This document shows positions 41,231 through 50,594 of a stretch of 64,000 bases of DNA, piece after piece. Under the pieces are notes generated by a model. It was given only the letters and a program-made list of their open reading frames with translations. It was not told the DNA's origin and searched no databases. The translations under genes were made by a program, and so were the position numbers. This DNA comes from an uncultured Clostridia bacterium (GTDB lineage Bacteria; Bacillota; Clostridia; Christensenellales; UBA1242). Every line of letters starts with the position of its first letter. The stretch's first letter is position 1. The stretch spans positions 79,473 through 143,472 of the forward strand of contig CANQWK010000001.1 of the NCBI GenBank assembly GCA_947627545.1, given 5' to 3'.

Positions 41231-43819
41231 TTAATTTGAATAAATTGCCGTAAAGTATGTTCCCATTCTTATGGTTACGCTATCGCCTGCGTGGTAAATC
41301 TTTCCGTCTGCACTGCAATACCAACCTACAAAGTTTTGCGTGTTTTTAGGTTGTGCAAGCGTATATGTTCCGCCTTCTCTTACTTTTTTAGGCACAAATG
41401 TTGATGAGAAAACATCGTCATCGCTTGTTGAAACAATCCAATTATTGTAACTTACGCCGTTTTCTACAACCTGAGGTATTGGGCGTTCCACTTTCATGTC
41501 TATTGCCACATATTTATTAATATCTGGAATTTCACGTACTGTTTTTTGTTCGCCCAACCTTAGTCCATAATAATAGTGAGCAGGAACATCTAATTCTTCA
41601 AAAGTATAACTATCTTGCTGCCTTTCCGCAACTTTTTCTGGGTCATATTTCATATCAGGGGTAGAGCCATACATATTGCTCATACCTGTTGATGCCAAAA
41701 TGCTATTTACAAACACATTCATGCTATAGCCTGTAATTAAATTGTAGTATGTTTTATGCTCAGTTTTAAGTTCTATGTTTACAATTCGTTTATTTTTAAA
41801 GGTTATATTTCCGCTTGCATCTTTAATTGCATTTCCTTTTTCTTCACCATTCAAATAAGTGTTAACGGCAAAGAAGTTATGCCCTATTTGACTGTTAGTT
41901 GCATCTACACTCTTTTCAAAGTAATTTGTATCGGTTGAATACAACCTATGTGCAACAACATTGTAGAACACCGAGCCATCGTCAAAGGTTATTTTATAAT
42001 ATTCTTCTGTTTGCAAAGTTTTTGTTATCCAAACCGGATAAGATGCCGCATATCTACCTGCATCGAAATCCCATACCAACAATAAATCATCATAAGTAAT
42101 ATCTTCAATAGGTTTTGCTTGTCCGTTTGCTAAAGTAATTAAACTACCTTCAATAAAGCATGGGTCGGAGTCGGTTGAATAATTGTAAACAAATGAAATA
42201 TCTATATCTTTTCCATTTTGAACGGCATTATTGAAAATTCTTTCAACTTTTGTAGTCATGTCGGTTAAATGGCTTTTAGTTCCGCCCTCGGTTGTATATA
42301 AACTTACGCCACCAACTTTTATGCTTTCACTTTCTACCATTCTTTGTAGGCTTGTATCATCTTTATTATTTGCAACTTTTAAATTATAATTTGCATTTGC
42401 ATTTTTACCAAATAGCATCATGCTATCTTCTTTATTTACACTTACATCTTTATCTTCTTCACCAGTTAATTCGCCTTTATAATACAAGGTAAAGCAATTG
42501 ACATTTGAAGATGTTGATAACACAACATTATAATCGTAATATATTGTTGCTTGTACCCCATGCCCTGGCCTGCTTGTGTTAACTGCATTATGGGTTAAAT
42601 GAAGTTTATTTTTTAAACTAACTTTAAACGGTGCATTTATTTTGTCTAACACTGTTTGGTTTGCACTAATAGCAATTAAATCATCATTTTTTAAATTAAA
42701 TGCGTTTTCATCTACATAAACAATGCTGTTTGGTAAACTTAAAATGTAGCCACCTTGTGTAATTGCATCTGCTACTATGGCTTTAACTGAATAGCCACCA
42801 CCAACTGAACTTTCAACACTAACTGTTTTTGTGCTTTCATTTGGTTCAACAACAGCAGTTAAACTAATTTGATTTATTGAATTAACAACTGCAATATCTG
42901 CATCACTAAATATTTTGTAATTTACCTGCCCACTGCTAGTTGACCTTTCGGTGTTGCTAAACACTACTTCATACTGCCCAGATGTGGAATTTAAAACAAA
43001 TTTAGTTTTAGATTTAGAAATATTAATGCTTACCCATTCTCCTGTTGCTTTATCTTTTACACCTACAACTGAGGCATCTCCTCTTGGAGTTGCGTAAATT
43101 TCAATGTTTTCATTGCTTTTATAGGCTTGAACCACACCTAAATCCAAATTGCTTGTTTGAACATCATGATAAGGTTCGGCTAAATTTATATTAAATACAA
43201 AACTGCCAGAAAATTCTGCATCTTTGCCCTTATCTTTAATTTCTGCTTTTATGTAAAAATATTTTTTGTTAATTTCATCGCCATCTTCCTTATGCGGAAT
43301 AACTACACCATACGAAAAAGTTTGACTTTCTCCATCTTGTAAATGCATATTACTGCTTATTTGAGAAAAATCAGTAATAGGAGCGTCCTGCGTAGTGCTA
43401 TAAACATTTACATTTTTTGTTGTACCCGTAAAATACATTTCGGCGCTATAATCTACACTAGAAGGCCCATTTGTAAAGCAATATTCAAACACAGCATATT
43501 CATTTTCTTTAGTTAAATCTATGCTTGTTGCAACCGGCTTTAATGTAGCGTTTATAGTTTCATCTTCCGGCCTAAAAAGTACAGTAGTTGCACCGTCTGG
43601 TTTTCCATCTACACGCATTGCAGTGCCAACATCTTTACTACCTACATAATATTTTGCACTTGCTGAACCGTTTACATCTTTACAAATAAATGTAACCGAA
43701 ATGTTACTGTTAAATGTTTGAACTTTTGCTGCAAAAATAGCAATAATTGCAACAATTGATATAACCGTAACAGCAAACATAATAGTCATTATTAATGTTG
43801 TTTTTAGTCTAGAACTCAT
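41231..43819 (-). CDS. Large surface protein with internal Hint (intein-like) domain and InlB-type repeat
   Basis: 862 residues. An N-terminal span (about 9-31) anchors a long beta-rich extracytoplasmic part. A Hint domain starts at about residue 556 (DSDPCFIEGSLITLANGQ, catalytic Cys), continues with KPIEDITYDDLLLVWD and the block-B-like VVAHRLYS, and ends near NLITGYSMNVFVNSILAS. A Listeria-Bacteroides repeat closes the protein (FVGWYCSADGKIYHAG). The usual terminal His-Asn of inteins is missing, so self-cleavage at the Cys is more likely than splicing. Ten consecutive G precede the ATG by one base. Follows a small membrane-protein gene. Confidence 0.82.
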   Translation of the reverse strand: MSSRLKTTLIMTIMFAVTVISIVAIIAIFAAKVQTFNSNISVTFICKDVNGSASAKYYVGSKDVGTAMRVDGKPDGATTVLFRPEDETINATLKPVATSIDLTKENEYAVFEYCFTNGPSSVDYSAEMYFTGTTKNVNVYSTTQDAPITDFSQISSNMHLQDGESQTFSYGVVIPHKEDGDEINKKYFYIKAEIKDKGKDAEFSGSFVFNINLAEPYHDVQTSNLDLGVVQAYKSNENIEIYATPRGDASVVGVKDKATGEWVSINISKSKTKFVLNSTSGQYEVVFSNTERSTSSGQVNYKIFSDADIAVVNSINQISLTAVVEPNESTKTVSVESSVGGGYSVKAIVADAITQGGYILSLPNSIVYVDENAFNLKNDDLIAISANQTVLDKINAPFKVSLKNKLHLTHNAVNTSRPGHGVQATIYYDYNVVLSTSSNVNCFTLYYKGELTGEEDKDVSVNKEDSMMLFGKNANANYNLKVANNKDDTSLQRMVESESIKVGGVSLYTTEGGTKSHLTDMTTKVERIFNNAVQNGKDIDISFVYNYSTDSDPCFIEGSLITLANGQAKPIEDITYDDLLLVWDFDAGRYAASYPVWITKTLQTEEYYKITFDDGSVFYNVVAHRLYSTDTNYFEKSVDATNSQIGHNFFAVNTYLNGEEKGNAIKDASGNITFKNKRIVNIELKTEHKTYYNLITGYSMNVFVNSILASTGMSNMYGSTPDMKYDPEKVAERQQDSYTFEELDVPAHYYYGLRLGEQKTVREIPDINKYVAIDMKVERPIPQVVENGVSYNNWIVSTSDDDVFSSTFVPKKVREGGTYTLAQPKNTQNFVGWYCSADGKIYHAGDSVTIRMGTYFTAIYSN

Positions 43820-43820
43820 A

Positions 43821-43830
43821 CCCCCCCCCC
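43821..43830 (-). repeat. G10 homopolymer at the ribosome binding site
   Basis: Ten C on the + strand (G10 on the coding strand) end one base before the ATG at 43819. Such a tract is exceptional in this AT-rich DNA and is the only Shine-Dalgarno-like sequence of the gene. Confidence 0.9.
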
Positions 43831-43913
43831 AACTAAATTAAATTTTATTACTTGAATACATTTTAATAATACGAAAAAAATTAGTCAAGCCTTTTTGTTA
43901 CAATATTAAAAAA

Positions 43914-43940
43914 AACTTATGTTATTTTCTAACATAAGTT
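43914..43940 (-). terminator. Terminator of the 74-aa membrane protein gene
   Basis: Perfect 11-bp stem (43914-43924 with 43930-43940), 5-base loop, followed leftward by eight T. The stop codon (43922) lies in the stem. Confidence 0.85.
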
Positions 43941-44146
43941 AAAAATATTAGCACTGCTAACAACAAAACCGCCAAAAATATTAAACTGCCCTTTTCAATT
44001 CTTTTTTGCGTTCCGTTATATATTTTAAAAAATTTCATAACCAAACTAAATATTATTGCCAAAAGTACAAGCCAAACTATTGCAAAAACATATCCTGGCC
44101 AACCCTGAATAAAATTTAGCAAACGATAATAATAAGATTTTATCAT
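43922..44146 (-). CDS. Small two-span membrane protein, 74 aa
   Basis: ATG 44146 follows GAGGG; TTG 44158 in frame is less likely. Two membrane spans (about 16-38 and 51-71) with a basic loop (NGTQKRIEKG). It has its own promoter and terminator. Function unknown. Confidence 0.7.
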   Translation of the reverse strand: MIKSYYYRLLNFIQGWPGYVFAIVWLVLLAIIFSLVMKFFKIYNGTQKRIEKGSLIFLAVLLLAVLIFLTYVRK

Positions 44147-44166
44147 AACCCTCACCAATTAAACTC

Positions 44167-44195
44167 ATTTTAGCAAATAATTATAAGTTTGTCAA
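44167..44195 (-). promoter_or_regulatory. Promoter TTGACA-N17-TAAAAT with extended -10
   Basis: Minus strand TTGACA at 44195-44190, TGC TAAAAT ending at 44167. Transcription starts near 44160, leaving a 14-base leader with the Shine-Dalgarno. Confidence 0.8.
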
Positions 44196-44423
44196 GATAT
44201 TGCAATTTTTTGGTAATTTTTTTAATTTTTTTAAAAATTTCTTATTTTTTTATTTTTTACCATTTTTATTTATTTTTTCCTTAATTTTTGGCAATTTTTT
44301 TTAATATTCTTTTTAATTTTTTATTTTTTTATAATTTTTTATGATTTTTATTATATTTTTTTAATTTTTTAATAATTTTTTATTATTTATTATTTTATTT
44401 GTTTTTATATTTTTTTATTTTTA
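44196..44423. other. Extremely T-rich spacer
   Basis: Runs of T broken by single A or C over about 220 bases between the promoter above and the gpmI stop. It may act as a transcription-blocking or curved region; no gene or clear hairpin is seen. Confidence 0.5.
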
Positions 44424-45899
44424 TTATTCAATTATTAAACTTGTGCCTTCAAAAGATTTGTTAGGTTTAACACCCATTAAATTTACAAAGGTTGGTGCAA
44501 CATCTTTAAGTCCGCCATATCTTTTCATTTTATATTCTTTGTTGCCTAAGGCTATGCAAAAAACTCGGTTAAAGGTGTGCGCCATGTTAGGCTCGCCATT
44601 TTTTGTTCGCATTTCTTCGCTGTTGCCGTGGTCGGCGGTTATAATTAAAAAGTAATTATTTTTTAATGCGTAATCACACACTTTTTTTACACATTTATCT
44701 AAAAATTCAAGAGCCTTAACTGTTGCCTCATAATTGCCTGTATGACCTATCATGTCGGGGTTGGAATAATTTATATAAATTGCATCGTAGTTTTTGTCTA
44801 TTGCTTTTAAGGTTTCGGCAGTTATTTCTTCTGCTCGCATTTTTGGAGTTGTAGCAAAATTTTCCACTTTTAAACTTGGAACATGAACGCGGTCTTCATT
44901 AGGAAATGGTTGCTCTTCTCCGCCGTTAAAATAGTAAGTTACGTGTGCATATTTTGTAGATTCGCTAATTTTTATTTGTTTTAAACCTAATTTTGAAAGA
45001 TGCTGGCACAAAGTGTTGTCAGCGTGCGGAGAAGGATATAATTCAATGGTGTTGGCGTTATCTACTCTAGCCATTGTTATTATTGGACAATTAAATTGTT
45101 CTAATCTTTTTGCAATTTGCCTTAACCTATCTTCTCTAAAATTAAAGATAAACATTAAATCGTTTTTTGTTGGCATTGCAATAGGATTGGTTTTTACATG
45201 TTTTGGTTTAATAAATTGGTCATCTACGCCTTCATTGTGTTGTTCGGTTAAATATTTTTCAATTTCGGCGGCAGTTATTTCGTTTTTACAATTAAACATT
45301 GCGTCTATTGCTTTATCCGTCCTATCCCAATTTTGTTCTCTATCCATTGAAAAGCCTCTGCCAGAAATGCTTGCAATTTGGCAATTTTTATAATTTTTTA
45401 TAAACGATTTAACTTGTTTTAAATATTTTGCACTATCGGCTGGCGGAGTGTCCCTGCCGTCAGTTATAAGGTGAAGAAAAATGTTTTTTGCTTTGTCTTG
45501 TGCTAGTTTAATTATTTCAAAAGCATGATTAATGTTGCTATGAACATTTTTATCACTCATCATGCCAATTAAATGCAAATTTCCGCCGTTTTTTTGCAAT
45601 GTTGAAAATGCACGCATAAGTTTTTTGTTATTTTTAAATGCGCCAGATTTAAAATCGTTAGTGATTTTTTTTAAGGTGGAAAGCACAATTTGACCTGAAC
45701 CCATTGTCATATGCCCCACTTCGCTGCCACCCATGTCGCCTTTAAATAGGCCAACGGCCTCGCCATCGGTTTTTAAAAGTGAGTGCGATTTAGTTTTTAA
45801 ACTGTGAAGAAATGGAGTGTTGGCATTTGCCACCGCATTATATTCGTTAGGCTTTCCTTCGCCGTAGCCGTCTAAAATTATTAAAATTCCTTTTTGCAT
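44424..45899 (-). CDS. gpmI: 2,3-bisphosphoglycerate-independent phosphoglycerate mutase
   Basis: 491 residues. Interconverts 3- and 2-phosphoglycerate using two Mn ions and a phosphoserine. Seen: ILIDGYGEG-type start (ILDGYGEGKPNEYNA), MGGSEVGHMTMGSG with the phospho-accepting Ser, HLITDGRDTPP, SISGRGFSMDR, NFREDR, and ADHGNSEEM with metal-binding Asp-His. The GNSEVGH of the family reads GGSEVGH. AAAGGAG precedes the ATG. Same strand as pgk but separated by a terminator. Confidence 0.95.
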   Translation of the reverse strand: MQKGILIILDGYGEGKPNEYNAVANANTPFLHSLKTKSHSLLKTDGEAVGLFKGDMGGSEVGHMTMGSGQIVLSTLKKITNDFKSGAFKNNKKLMRAFSTLQKNGGNLHLIGMMSDKNVHSNINHAFEIIKLAQDKAKNIFLHLITDGRDTPPADSAKYLKQVKSFIKNYKNCQIASISGRGFSMDREQNWDRTDKAIDAMFNCKNEITAAEIEKYLTEQHNEGVDDQFIKPKHVKTNPIAMPTKNDLMFIFNFREDRLRQIAKRLEQFNCPIITMARVDNANTIELYPSPHADNTLCQHLSKLGLKQIKISESTKYAHVTYYFNGGEEQPFPNEDRVHVPSLKVENFATTPKMRAEEITAETLKAIDKNYDAIYINYSNPDMIGHTGNYEATVKALEFLDKCVKKVCDYALKNNYFLIITADHGNSEEMRTKNGEPNMAHTFNRVFCIALGNKEYKMKRYGGLKDVAPTFVNLMGVKPNKSFEGTSLIIE

Positions 45900-46024
45900 G
45901 TTTGCTCCTTTTTAATATTTTGCACTTATTTTAATTTAAAATTACAATTAAAATTAATTATGTTTTTGCTAATTTAATTATAAAAACAATTTAATTAAAA
46001 AACAACTTATTTTTGATGATTAAA

Positions 46025-46049
46025 AAAGGCACTTTAATTTGTGCCTTTT
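46025..46049 (-). terminator. pgk terminator
   Basis: AAAGGCAC/GTGCCTTT stem with an 8-base loop and, leftward, TTTTTTAATC. Confidence 0.8.
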
Positions 46050-46053
46050 GTTT

Positions 46054-47238
46054 TTATTCAAAATCTTCAATAAGTTCAACACAAGGAAGGGTTTTGCCTT
46101 GCAACACCATTAAACTTGCTCCGCCGCCGGTTGAAATGTGTGTTATTTTTTTGCTAACGCCAAGTGATTGAAGTGCCGCAACGCTATCACCTCCGCCAAC
46201 AACGGTTGTGCCTTTATTTTTTGCTACATATTTGGCTATTTTGTTTGTGCCGTGCCTAAAACGTTCATATTCATAAACGCCAACAGGGCCATTCCAAATA
46301 ATTGTTTTTGCCTTTTTTATAACTTTTTTAAACATTTTAATGGTTTTTTTGCCAATGTCCATTCCCTGATAATCATCTGCAAAAAAACCACTACTAAACA
46401 CTTTAACTTCGCTATTTTCACTAAATTCTTTTGCACCTATATTATCTATTGGCAACAAAATTTTAACGTTCTTTTCTTTTGCCTTATCCATTATTTTTGC
46501 GGCTAATTCTAGTTTGGTGTTATCTACAACCGACATTCCAACATTGCCACCAATAGCCTTAACAAAAGTATATGCCATACCGCCACCTATTAAAATTGTG
46601 TCCACTTTATCTAACAAATTTTCAATAACCGGCAACTTGTCCGAAACCTTTGCTCCGCCTAAAATTGCAACAAATGGATGTTCTGGTTTGTTTAAAATTT
46701 TATCAAAAATTAAAAGTTCTTGTTCAACCAAAAAGCCGCAAACCGCTGGCAAAATTTTTGCAATGCCATAGGTTGAAGCATGTTTTCTATGTGCTGTTGC
46801 ATACGCTTCTAACACAAAAATATCTGCCAAAGCGGCAAGTTTTTTTGCAAATGCTTCGTCATTCTTTTCTTCCTGCTTATAAAACCTAATGTTTTCAAGC
46901 ATCATTATTTCGCCATCTTTTAGGTTTTTAGACATCGCCAAAGTTGATTTATCTAAAATATCCTCAGCAAAACTTATGGGCTTGTTTAACAATTGGCTTA
47001 ACCTAGCAAGCACCGGACGAAGTGAAAGTTTTGGTTCAACCTGACCATTTGGCCTGCCAAGGTGCGAACATAAAATAATTTTTGCTCCGTGTTCAACTAA
47101 ATAATTAATGGTTGGAATTGTTGCAACAATACGGCTATCATCTACAATTTTTAAATCAGAATTAATAGGCACATTGTAATCTACCCTAACAAAAACTCGT
47201 TTGCCTGCAACATCAATATCTCTTATTGTTTTTTTCAT
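46054..47238 (-). CDS. pgk: Phosphoglycerate kinase
   Basis: 394 residues, normal. Transfers phosphate from 1,3-bisphosphoglycerate to ADP. Motifs: GKRVFVRVDYNVPI, SHLGRPNG, LENIRFYKQEEKND, AILGGAKVSDK, IGGGMAYTF, IWNGPVGVYE and VGGGDSVAAL, the nucleotide-binding Gly loop. GGAG precedes the ATG. gap and tpi are not in the window. Monocistronic, with its own terminator. Confidence 0.96.
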   Translation of the reverse strand: MKKTIRDIDVAGKRVFVRVDYNVPINSDLKIVDDSRIVATIPTINYLVEHGAKIILCSHLGRPNGQVEPKLSLRPVLARLSQLLNKPISFAEDILDKSTLAMSKNLKDGEIMMLENIRFYKQEEKNDEAFAKKLAALADIFVLEAYATAHRKHASTYGIAKILPAVCGFLVEQELLIFDKILNKPEHPFVAILGGAKVSDKLPVIENLLDKVDTILIGGGMAYTFVKAIGGNVGMSVVDNTKLELAAKIMDKAKEKNVKILLPIDNIGAKEFSENSEVKVFSSGFFADDYQGMDIGKKTIKMFKKVIKKAKTIIWNGPVGVYEYERFRHGTNKIAKYVAKNKGTTVVGGGDSVAALQSLGVSKKITHISTGGGASLMVLQGKTLPCVELIEDFE

Positions 47239-47299
47239 ATATTCTCCAAATAAAAAGAATCCGCCTAATGTAATAATCTCATTTTATCACATCTCAAAT

Positions 47300-47806
47300 T
47301 TATTTCAAAATGAATTTTGAATATTTGCAAAATTTTCTTGACAATTTTCGGTTTTGAACCAAATTTACTCCGTAATTGTCGCAAAATACATAAATTTTTC
47401 GTTTCGAACAGTGTTTCAAAATAGGTTTAATCTGTTTATTACATAATATGATTTTGTTTTTATTTTTATAATCGGTAAACTCATCGCCTACAATAAAAGA
47501 CTTGTTTTTAAACACAAACTTTGCACCAATTTTAACATTTTTAAGTTCAACTTTGTTGCCACGACATAGCATAACTCTTTTAATTGTTGAATTAAATTTT
47601 TTTTCAAACACGCCAGCCACCACCACGCAGTGAAGGGCGTTTGAAAGAGCCGAAAGTTCTTTTGCAACGGCAATAAAACTTTCATTTGTGCAAATATTGT
47701 AAATTATTCCATAATTAAAAACTAAGATATTGCATTTTTTTAATTTTAAAAAGCAATTAAGATAAAAGGATTTATAACTTCCGCCTGCCACGCAAACAAT
47801 TCTCAT
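47300..47806 (-). CDS. Hypothetical protein, 168 aa, Cys-rich
   Basis: Starts MRIVCVAGGSYKS and has a beta-alternating first half (NILVFNYGI, CVVVAGVFE), basic C-terminus and nine cysteines without regular spacing. No Shine-Dalgarno; TACTAT lies five bases before the ATG, similar to but not identical with the leaderless spacing elsewhere. Possibly a reduced or degenerate enzyme; I could not place it in a family. Confidence 0.6.
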   Translation of the reverse strand: MRIVCVAGGSYKSFYLNCFLKLKKCNILVFNYGIIYNICTNESFIAVAKELSALSNALHCVVVAGVFEKKFNSTIKRVMLCRGNKVELKNVKIGAKFVFKNKSFIVGDEFTDYKNKNKIILCNKQIKPILKHCSKRKIYVFCDNYGVNLVQNRKLSRKFCKYSKFILK

Positions 47807-48060
47807 AAAGCATAGTATGAAGAAAATTATGTTTTGTTGTTTTTATTCAGCCGTAAAAACAAATTAATTCAAAATTAATTAAATATAGAAAAAAACATTT
47901 TTAATTTGATATAAAAAAAATTATTATTTAATACAAAAACTATTTTTAATTTAACATGAGAAAAATTATTATTAATTATATAAAAAAACAATTTATTTAA
48001 TACAAATAAAAAACAATATAAAAATAATTATAATCTTATATAAGCAATTTTTACAAATAA

Positions 48061-48381
48061 TTAAATGCAATCCACCCCTGCGTTTAAAACGCTTTCTATG
48101 CTTGGATTTTTAATATAATACGTAATGTTTTTTCCATTGCGGTCGCACGAAACCAAATTTAACGATTTTAAAATTTTTAATTGATGGCTTATTGTTGTTT
48201 GATTGCTATTTAAAAGCGTTGCAATTTCTCCTACGCAAAGCGGCTTTATTATTAACAAAATTATTATGCGCAGCCTAGTATCGTCGCTAAACGCATAAAA
48301 AAATGTTGTTAAATTTTTCATATTGGCTTTGCTGGGCATTAGGTTTTTTATTGCATATTCTTCTTTAAAATTTAAATTCAT
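48061..48381 (-). CDS. ArsR/SmtB-family transcriptional regulator
   Basis: 106 residues. A winged helix with IALLLIKPLCVGEIATLL-type helices: RLRIIILLIIKPLCVGEIATL, then NQTTISHQLKILKSLNLVSCDRNGKNITYYI, the ArsR pattern. The ELCVCDL metal-site motif reads PLCVGEI and a second Cys pair is at the C-terminus (DCI), so metal sensing is possible but not assured. Leaderless arrangement: TGC TAATAT six bases before ATG 48381. Divergent from the small protein gene at 48485, a possible target. Confidence 0.88.
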   Translation of the reverse strand: MNLNFKEEYAIKNLMPSKANMKNLTTFFYAFSDDTRLRIIILLIIKPLCVGEIATLLNSNQTTISHQLKILKSLNLVSCDRNGKNITYYIKNPSIESVLNAGVDCI

Positions 48382-48387
48382 ATAAAA

Positions 48388-48396
48388 ATATTAGCA
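48388..48396 (-). promoter_or_regulatory. Extended -10 promoter of the ArsR gene, leaderless configuration
   Basis: Minus strand TGC TAATAT (48396-48388), six bases, then ATG at 48381. Confidence 0.6.
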
Positions 48397-48484
48397 TTTC
48401 AATATTTTATAAAAAATTAATCACATTATCTAATTTTGACGAATAAATAAGATAAAGAAAAAAATTTATATAAGGAGCAAGAAA

Positions 48485-48673
48485 ATGAACTCAACCGCAC
48501 TTTACATTTTGTTTGCAATTCTTATTTCAGTAATAGCTCAGGCAACTAACACCGATTTAGCAAACAACACCTCATTCCTTTTGCTTTTGTTGCTAGCACT
48601 TGGAGCCTATGGACAAAATAATCCAGGCCGAGATAACTGCTATGTTTATGGCCAGCAACGAAGTTTTATTTAA
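48485..48673 (+). CDS. Small hydrophobic protein, 62 aa
   Basis: AAGGAG precedes the ATG. The first two thirds contain two hydrophobic stretches (LYILFAILISVIAQA, FLLLLLLALGAYG), and the tail is polar (NNPGRDNCYVYGQQ). Divergent from the ArsR gene and followed by a strong terminator. Resembles small membrane or spore-associated proteins; function unknown. Confidence 0.65.
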   Translation: MNSTALYILFAILISVIAQATNTDLANNTSFLLLLLLALGAYGQNNPGRDNCYVYGQQRSFI

Positions 48674-48698
48674 AAAAAAGTGCAGAATGCACTTTTTT
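48674..48698 (+). terminator. Terminator of the 62-aa protein gene
   Basis: AAAAAAGTGCA/TGCACTTTTTT, an 11-bp stem with a GAA loop, right after the stop codon. Confidence 0.85.
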
Positions 48699-48839
48699 AT
48701 TTTTTGTTGGCTTTGTTTATTTTTGTATTTTTTATTTTTTAGTTTTATCTAGTTTTTTATTTAATTTAAATTGAATTTAACTATATTTTTATTTAACTTT
48801 AAGTTTTTAGTTTAACAAAATATTTTTTTAGTTTAATAA

Positions 48840-50402
48840 TTATTTCAATTTTAATTTTAATTTTTCTTTTTTAAATATGTTTTTATTCATTATTTTTAAA
48901 TTTTTATCTATAATTGGCTTAAATTCCATTTGAGATAAAATATCTTTTTGTAAATCCATGTTAGGTGCAATTTCGGTTAAAACAATTCCTTTTGGCGAAA
49001 GTTTAAACACTGCTCGTTCGGTGATATATGTTACATCTTGTTTATTTTTTATTGCATTTTTTGCCGAAAATGTTATTTGTTGAACATTTTTAACCAATTT
49101 TTTTATTTTGCCTTCATTTTCAATTTCTAAACCCTTATTTGATGTTTTTATTTGCAAGCCTGAAGAAGTAAATGTGCCTAAAAACAAAAGTTTTTTTGTG
49201 GTTTGAGTTATATTAATAAAGCCTCCAGGACCGGTAACTCGTTTGCCAAATTTGGAAACATTAACATTTCCAAATTTATCTAATTCTGCCATGCCAAGCA
49301 CTGCCATATCTAGCGCTCCGCCGTCATATAAATCGAACATTGCCGCGTCTTCTATAATTGAATCGGCGTTATATGCCACGCCAAATGTAACTCCGCTTTG
49401 CGCCACTCCACCTGTAATTCCTGTTTCTATTGAAGAAGTTATTTCTTTTATGCAGCCTTCTTCGTTTAGCACGCTAGCCACAGCTTCAGGTAAGCCGATG
49501 CCAAAATTAATTAAACTGCCCTTATCTATTTCCATAGCCGCACGCCTTGCACAAATTTTTCTTTCGTTTAACTCTATTGGAGCAATGTTTTCTAACTCAA
49601 TTTTGGATTTTCCCACTAAACTTGGTGTATGCTCAGGAATGTTGTATTCCTTTTTTGTTTTGTCCGGTTTTGCAACCACAACATAGTCCACCAATACAGA
49701 TGGAATAAGCACATCTTTTGCTTTAAATTTGCCATATTCAACAATTTTTTCTACCTGAACAATAACAATTCCACCTGAATTGTGTGCCGCAGCAGCAAGC
49801 AAAAATTGTTCGCCAATTATAGGTTCCCATTCAAGCGAAATATTGCCTTTTGTATCGGCATAGGTGGCTTTTATTATTGCAACATCAATTTTATAAGATT
49901 TATAAAAAAGATATTCTTTATTATCTATTGTCATTAACTCTAAAATTTGTTTATCTGCCTTAGCTTTTTCGTTGGCCGCTGCACCTTCTAGCCTAGGGTC
50001 TATAAAAGTGTTTAATCCAATTGAGGTTATAACTCCTGGTTTTTTTGACGCAGTTGCACGCAATAACTGAGTATAAACTCCAAGCGGAATTGCAAATGCA
50101 GGAAATTTATTTTCACCCACCGCCACACCAAATTTTTTGCCCATGCCTAAATGTGCACAAATCGCTTTACTTACCATACCATCATTAGCAAAACAATTCA
50201 TGCCAACATCATCATAAGTTAAATTGCCTGGCGAAATACCAGAAGTTACAGTAAGATTTTTTGGCAATTTTGTTTTTTCAAACCTATTTTTTAATGCTAA
50301 AAGCACGGCTTCCGGACTACCACTGCCGCCTGAGCCACTTATTCCAACAGTTTCATTTGACTTTATTAGTTCGGCTGCTTGCATTGCATTAATAATCTTC
50401 AT
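48840..50402 (-). CDS. Family I CoA-transferase (acetate/propionate CoA-transferase, YdiF-like)
   Basis: 520 residues from ATG 50402, chosen because GGAGGGG lies five bases upstream (the frame is open to 50450). Moves CoA between short-chain acyl-CoA and acetate or another acid. The alpha half starts VGISGSGGSGSPEAV; the beta half has the catalytic Glu in SIETGITGGV and the oxyanion-region FGIGLPEAV. Both subunits of ordinary 3-oxoacid CoA-transferases are fused here. In gut Clostridia such enzymes serve propionate or butyrate formation; exact substrate unclear. Confidence 0.9.
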   Translation of the reverse strand: MKIINAMQAAELIKSNETVGISGSGGSGSPEAVLLALKNRFEKTKLPKNLTVTSGISPGNLTYDDVGMNCFANDGMVSKAICAHLGMGKKFGVAVGENKFPAFAIPLGVYTQLLRATASKKPGVITSIGLNTFIDPRLEGAAANEKAKADKQILELMTIDNKEYLFYKSYKIDVAIIKATYADTKGNISLEWEPIIGEQFLLAAAAHNSGGIVIVQVEKIVEYGKFKAKDVLIPSVLVDYVVVAKPDKTKKEYNIPEHTPSLVGKSKIELENIAPIELNERKICARRAAMEIDKGSLINFGIGLPEAVASVLNEEGCIKEITSSIETGITGGVAQSGVTFGVAYNADSIIEDAAMFDLYDGGALDMAVLGMAELDKFGNVNVSKFGKRVTGPGGFINITQTTKKLLFLGTFTSSGLQIKTSNKGLEIENEGKIKKLVKNVQQITFSAKNAIKNKQDVTYITERAVFKLSPKGIVLTEIAPNMDLQKDILSQMEFKPIIDKNLKIMNKNIFKKEKLKLKLK

Positions 50403-50529
50403 AACCCCTCCATATGAATTTATTTTATCATTTTTTATAGAATAAATCAATTTTTACATATATTTTTAATATTTTAATTATATTTTACTTGTTTTTTTTA
50501 TTTTTTTATTAACTTATTAATTTAATTTT

Positions 50530-50577
50530 ACTTGTTTTTTTACTTGTTTTTTTACTTGTTTTTTTACTTGTTTTTTT
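50530..50577. repeat. 12-bp tandem repeat, four copies
   Basis: ACTTGTTTTTTT repeated four times exactly, with a degenerate copy near 50487. Between the CoA-transferase start and the acyltransferase terminator. Low complexity, so slippage is the likely origin. Confidence 0.85.
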
Positions 50578-50594
50578 ATGCTTTAAGCAAACAA

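Noticed and set aside
50530..50577. 12-bp tandem array as a CRISPR or regulatory array
   Set aside because: There are no spacers; it is a T-rich slippage repeat.
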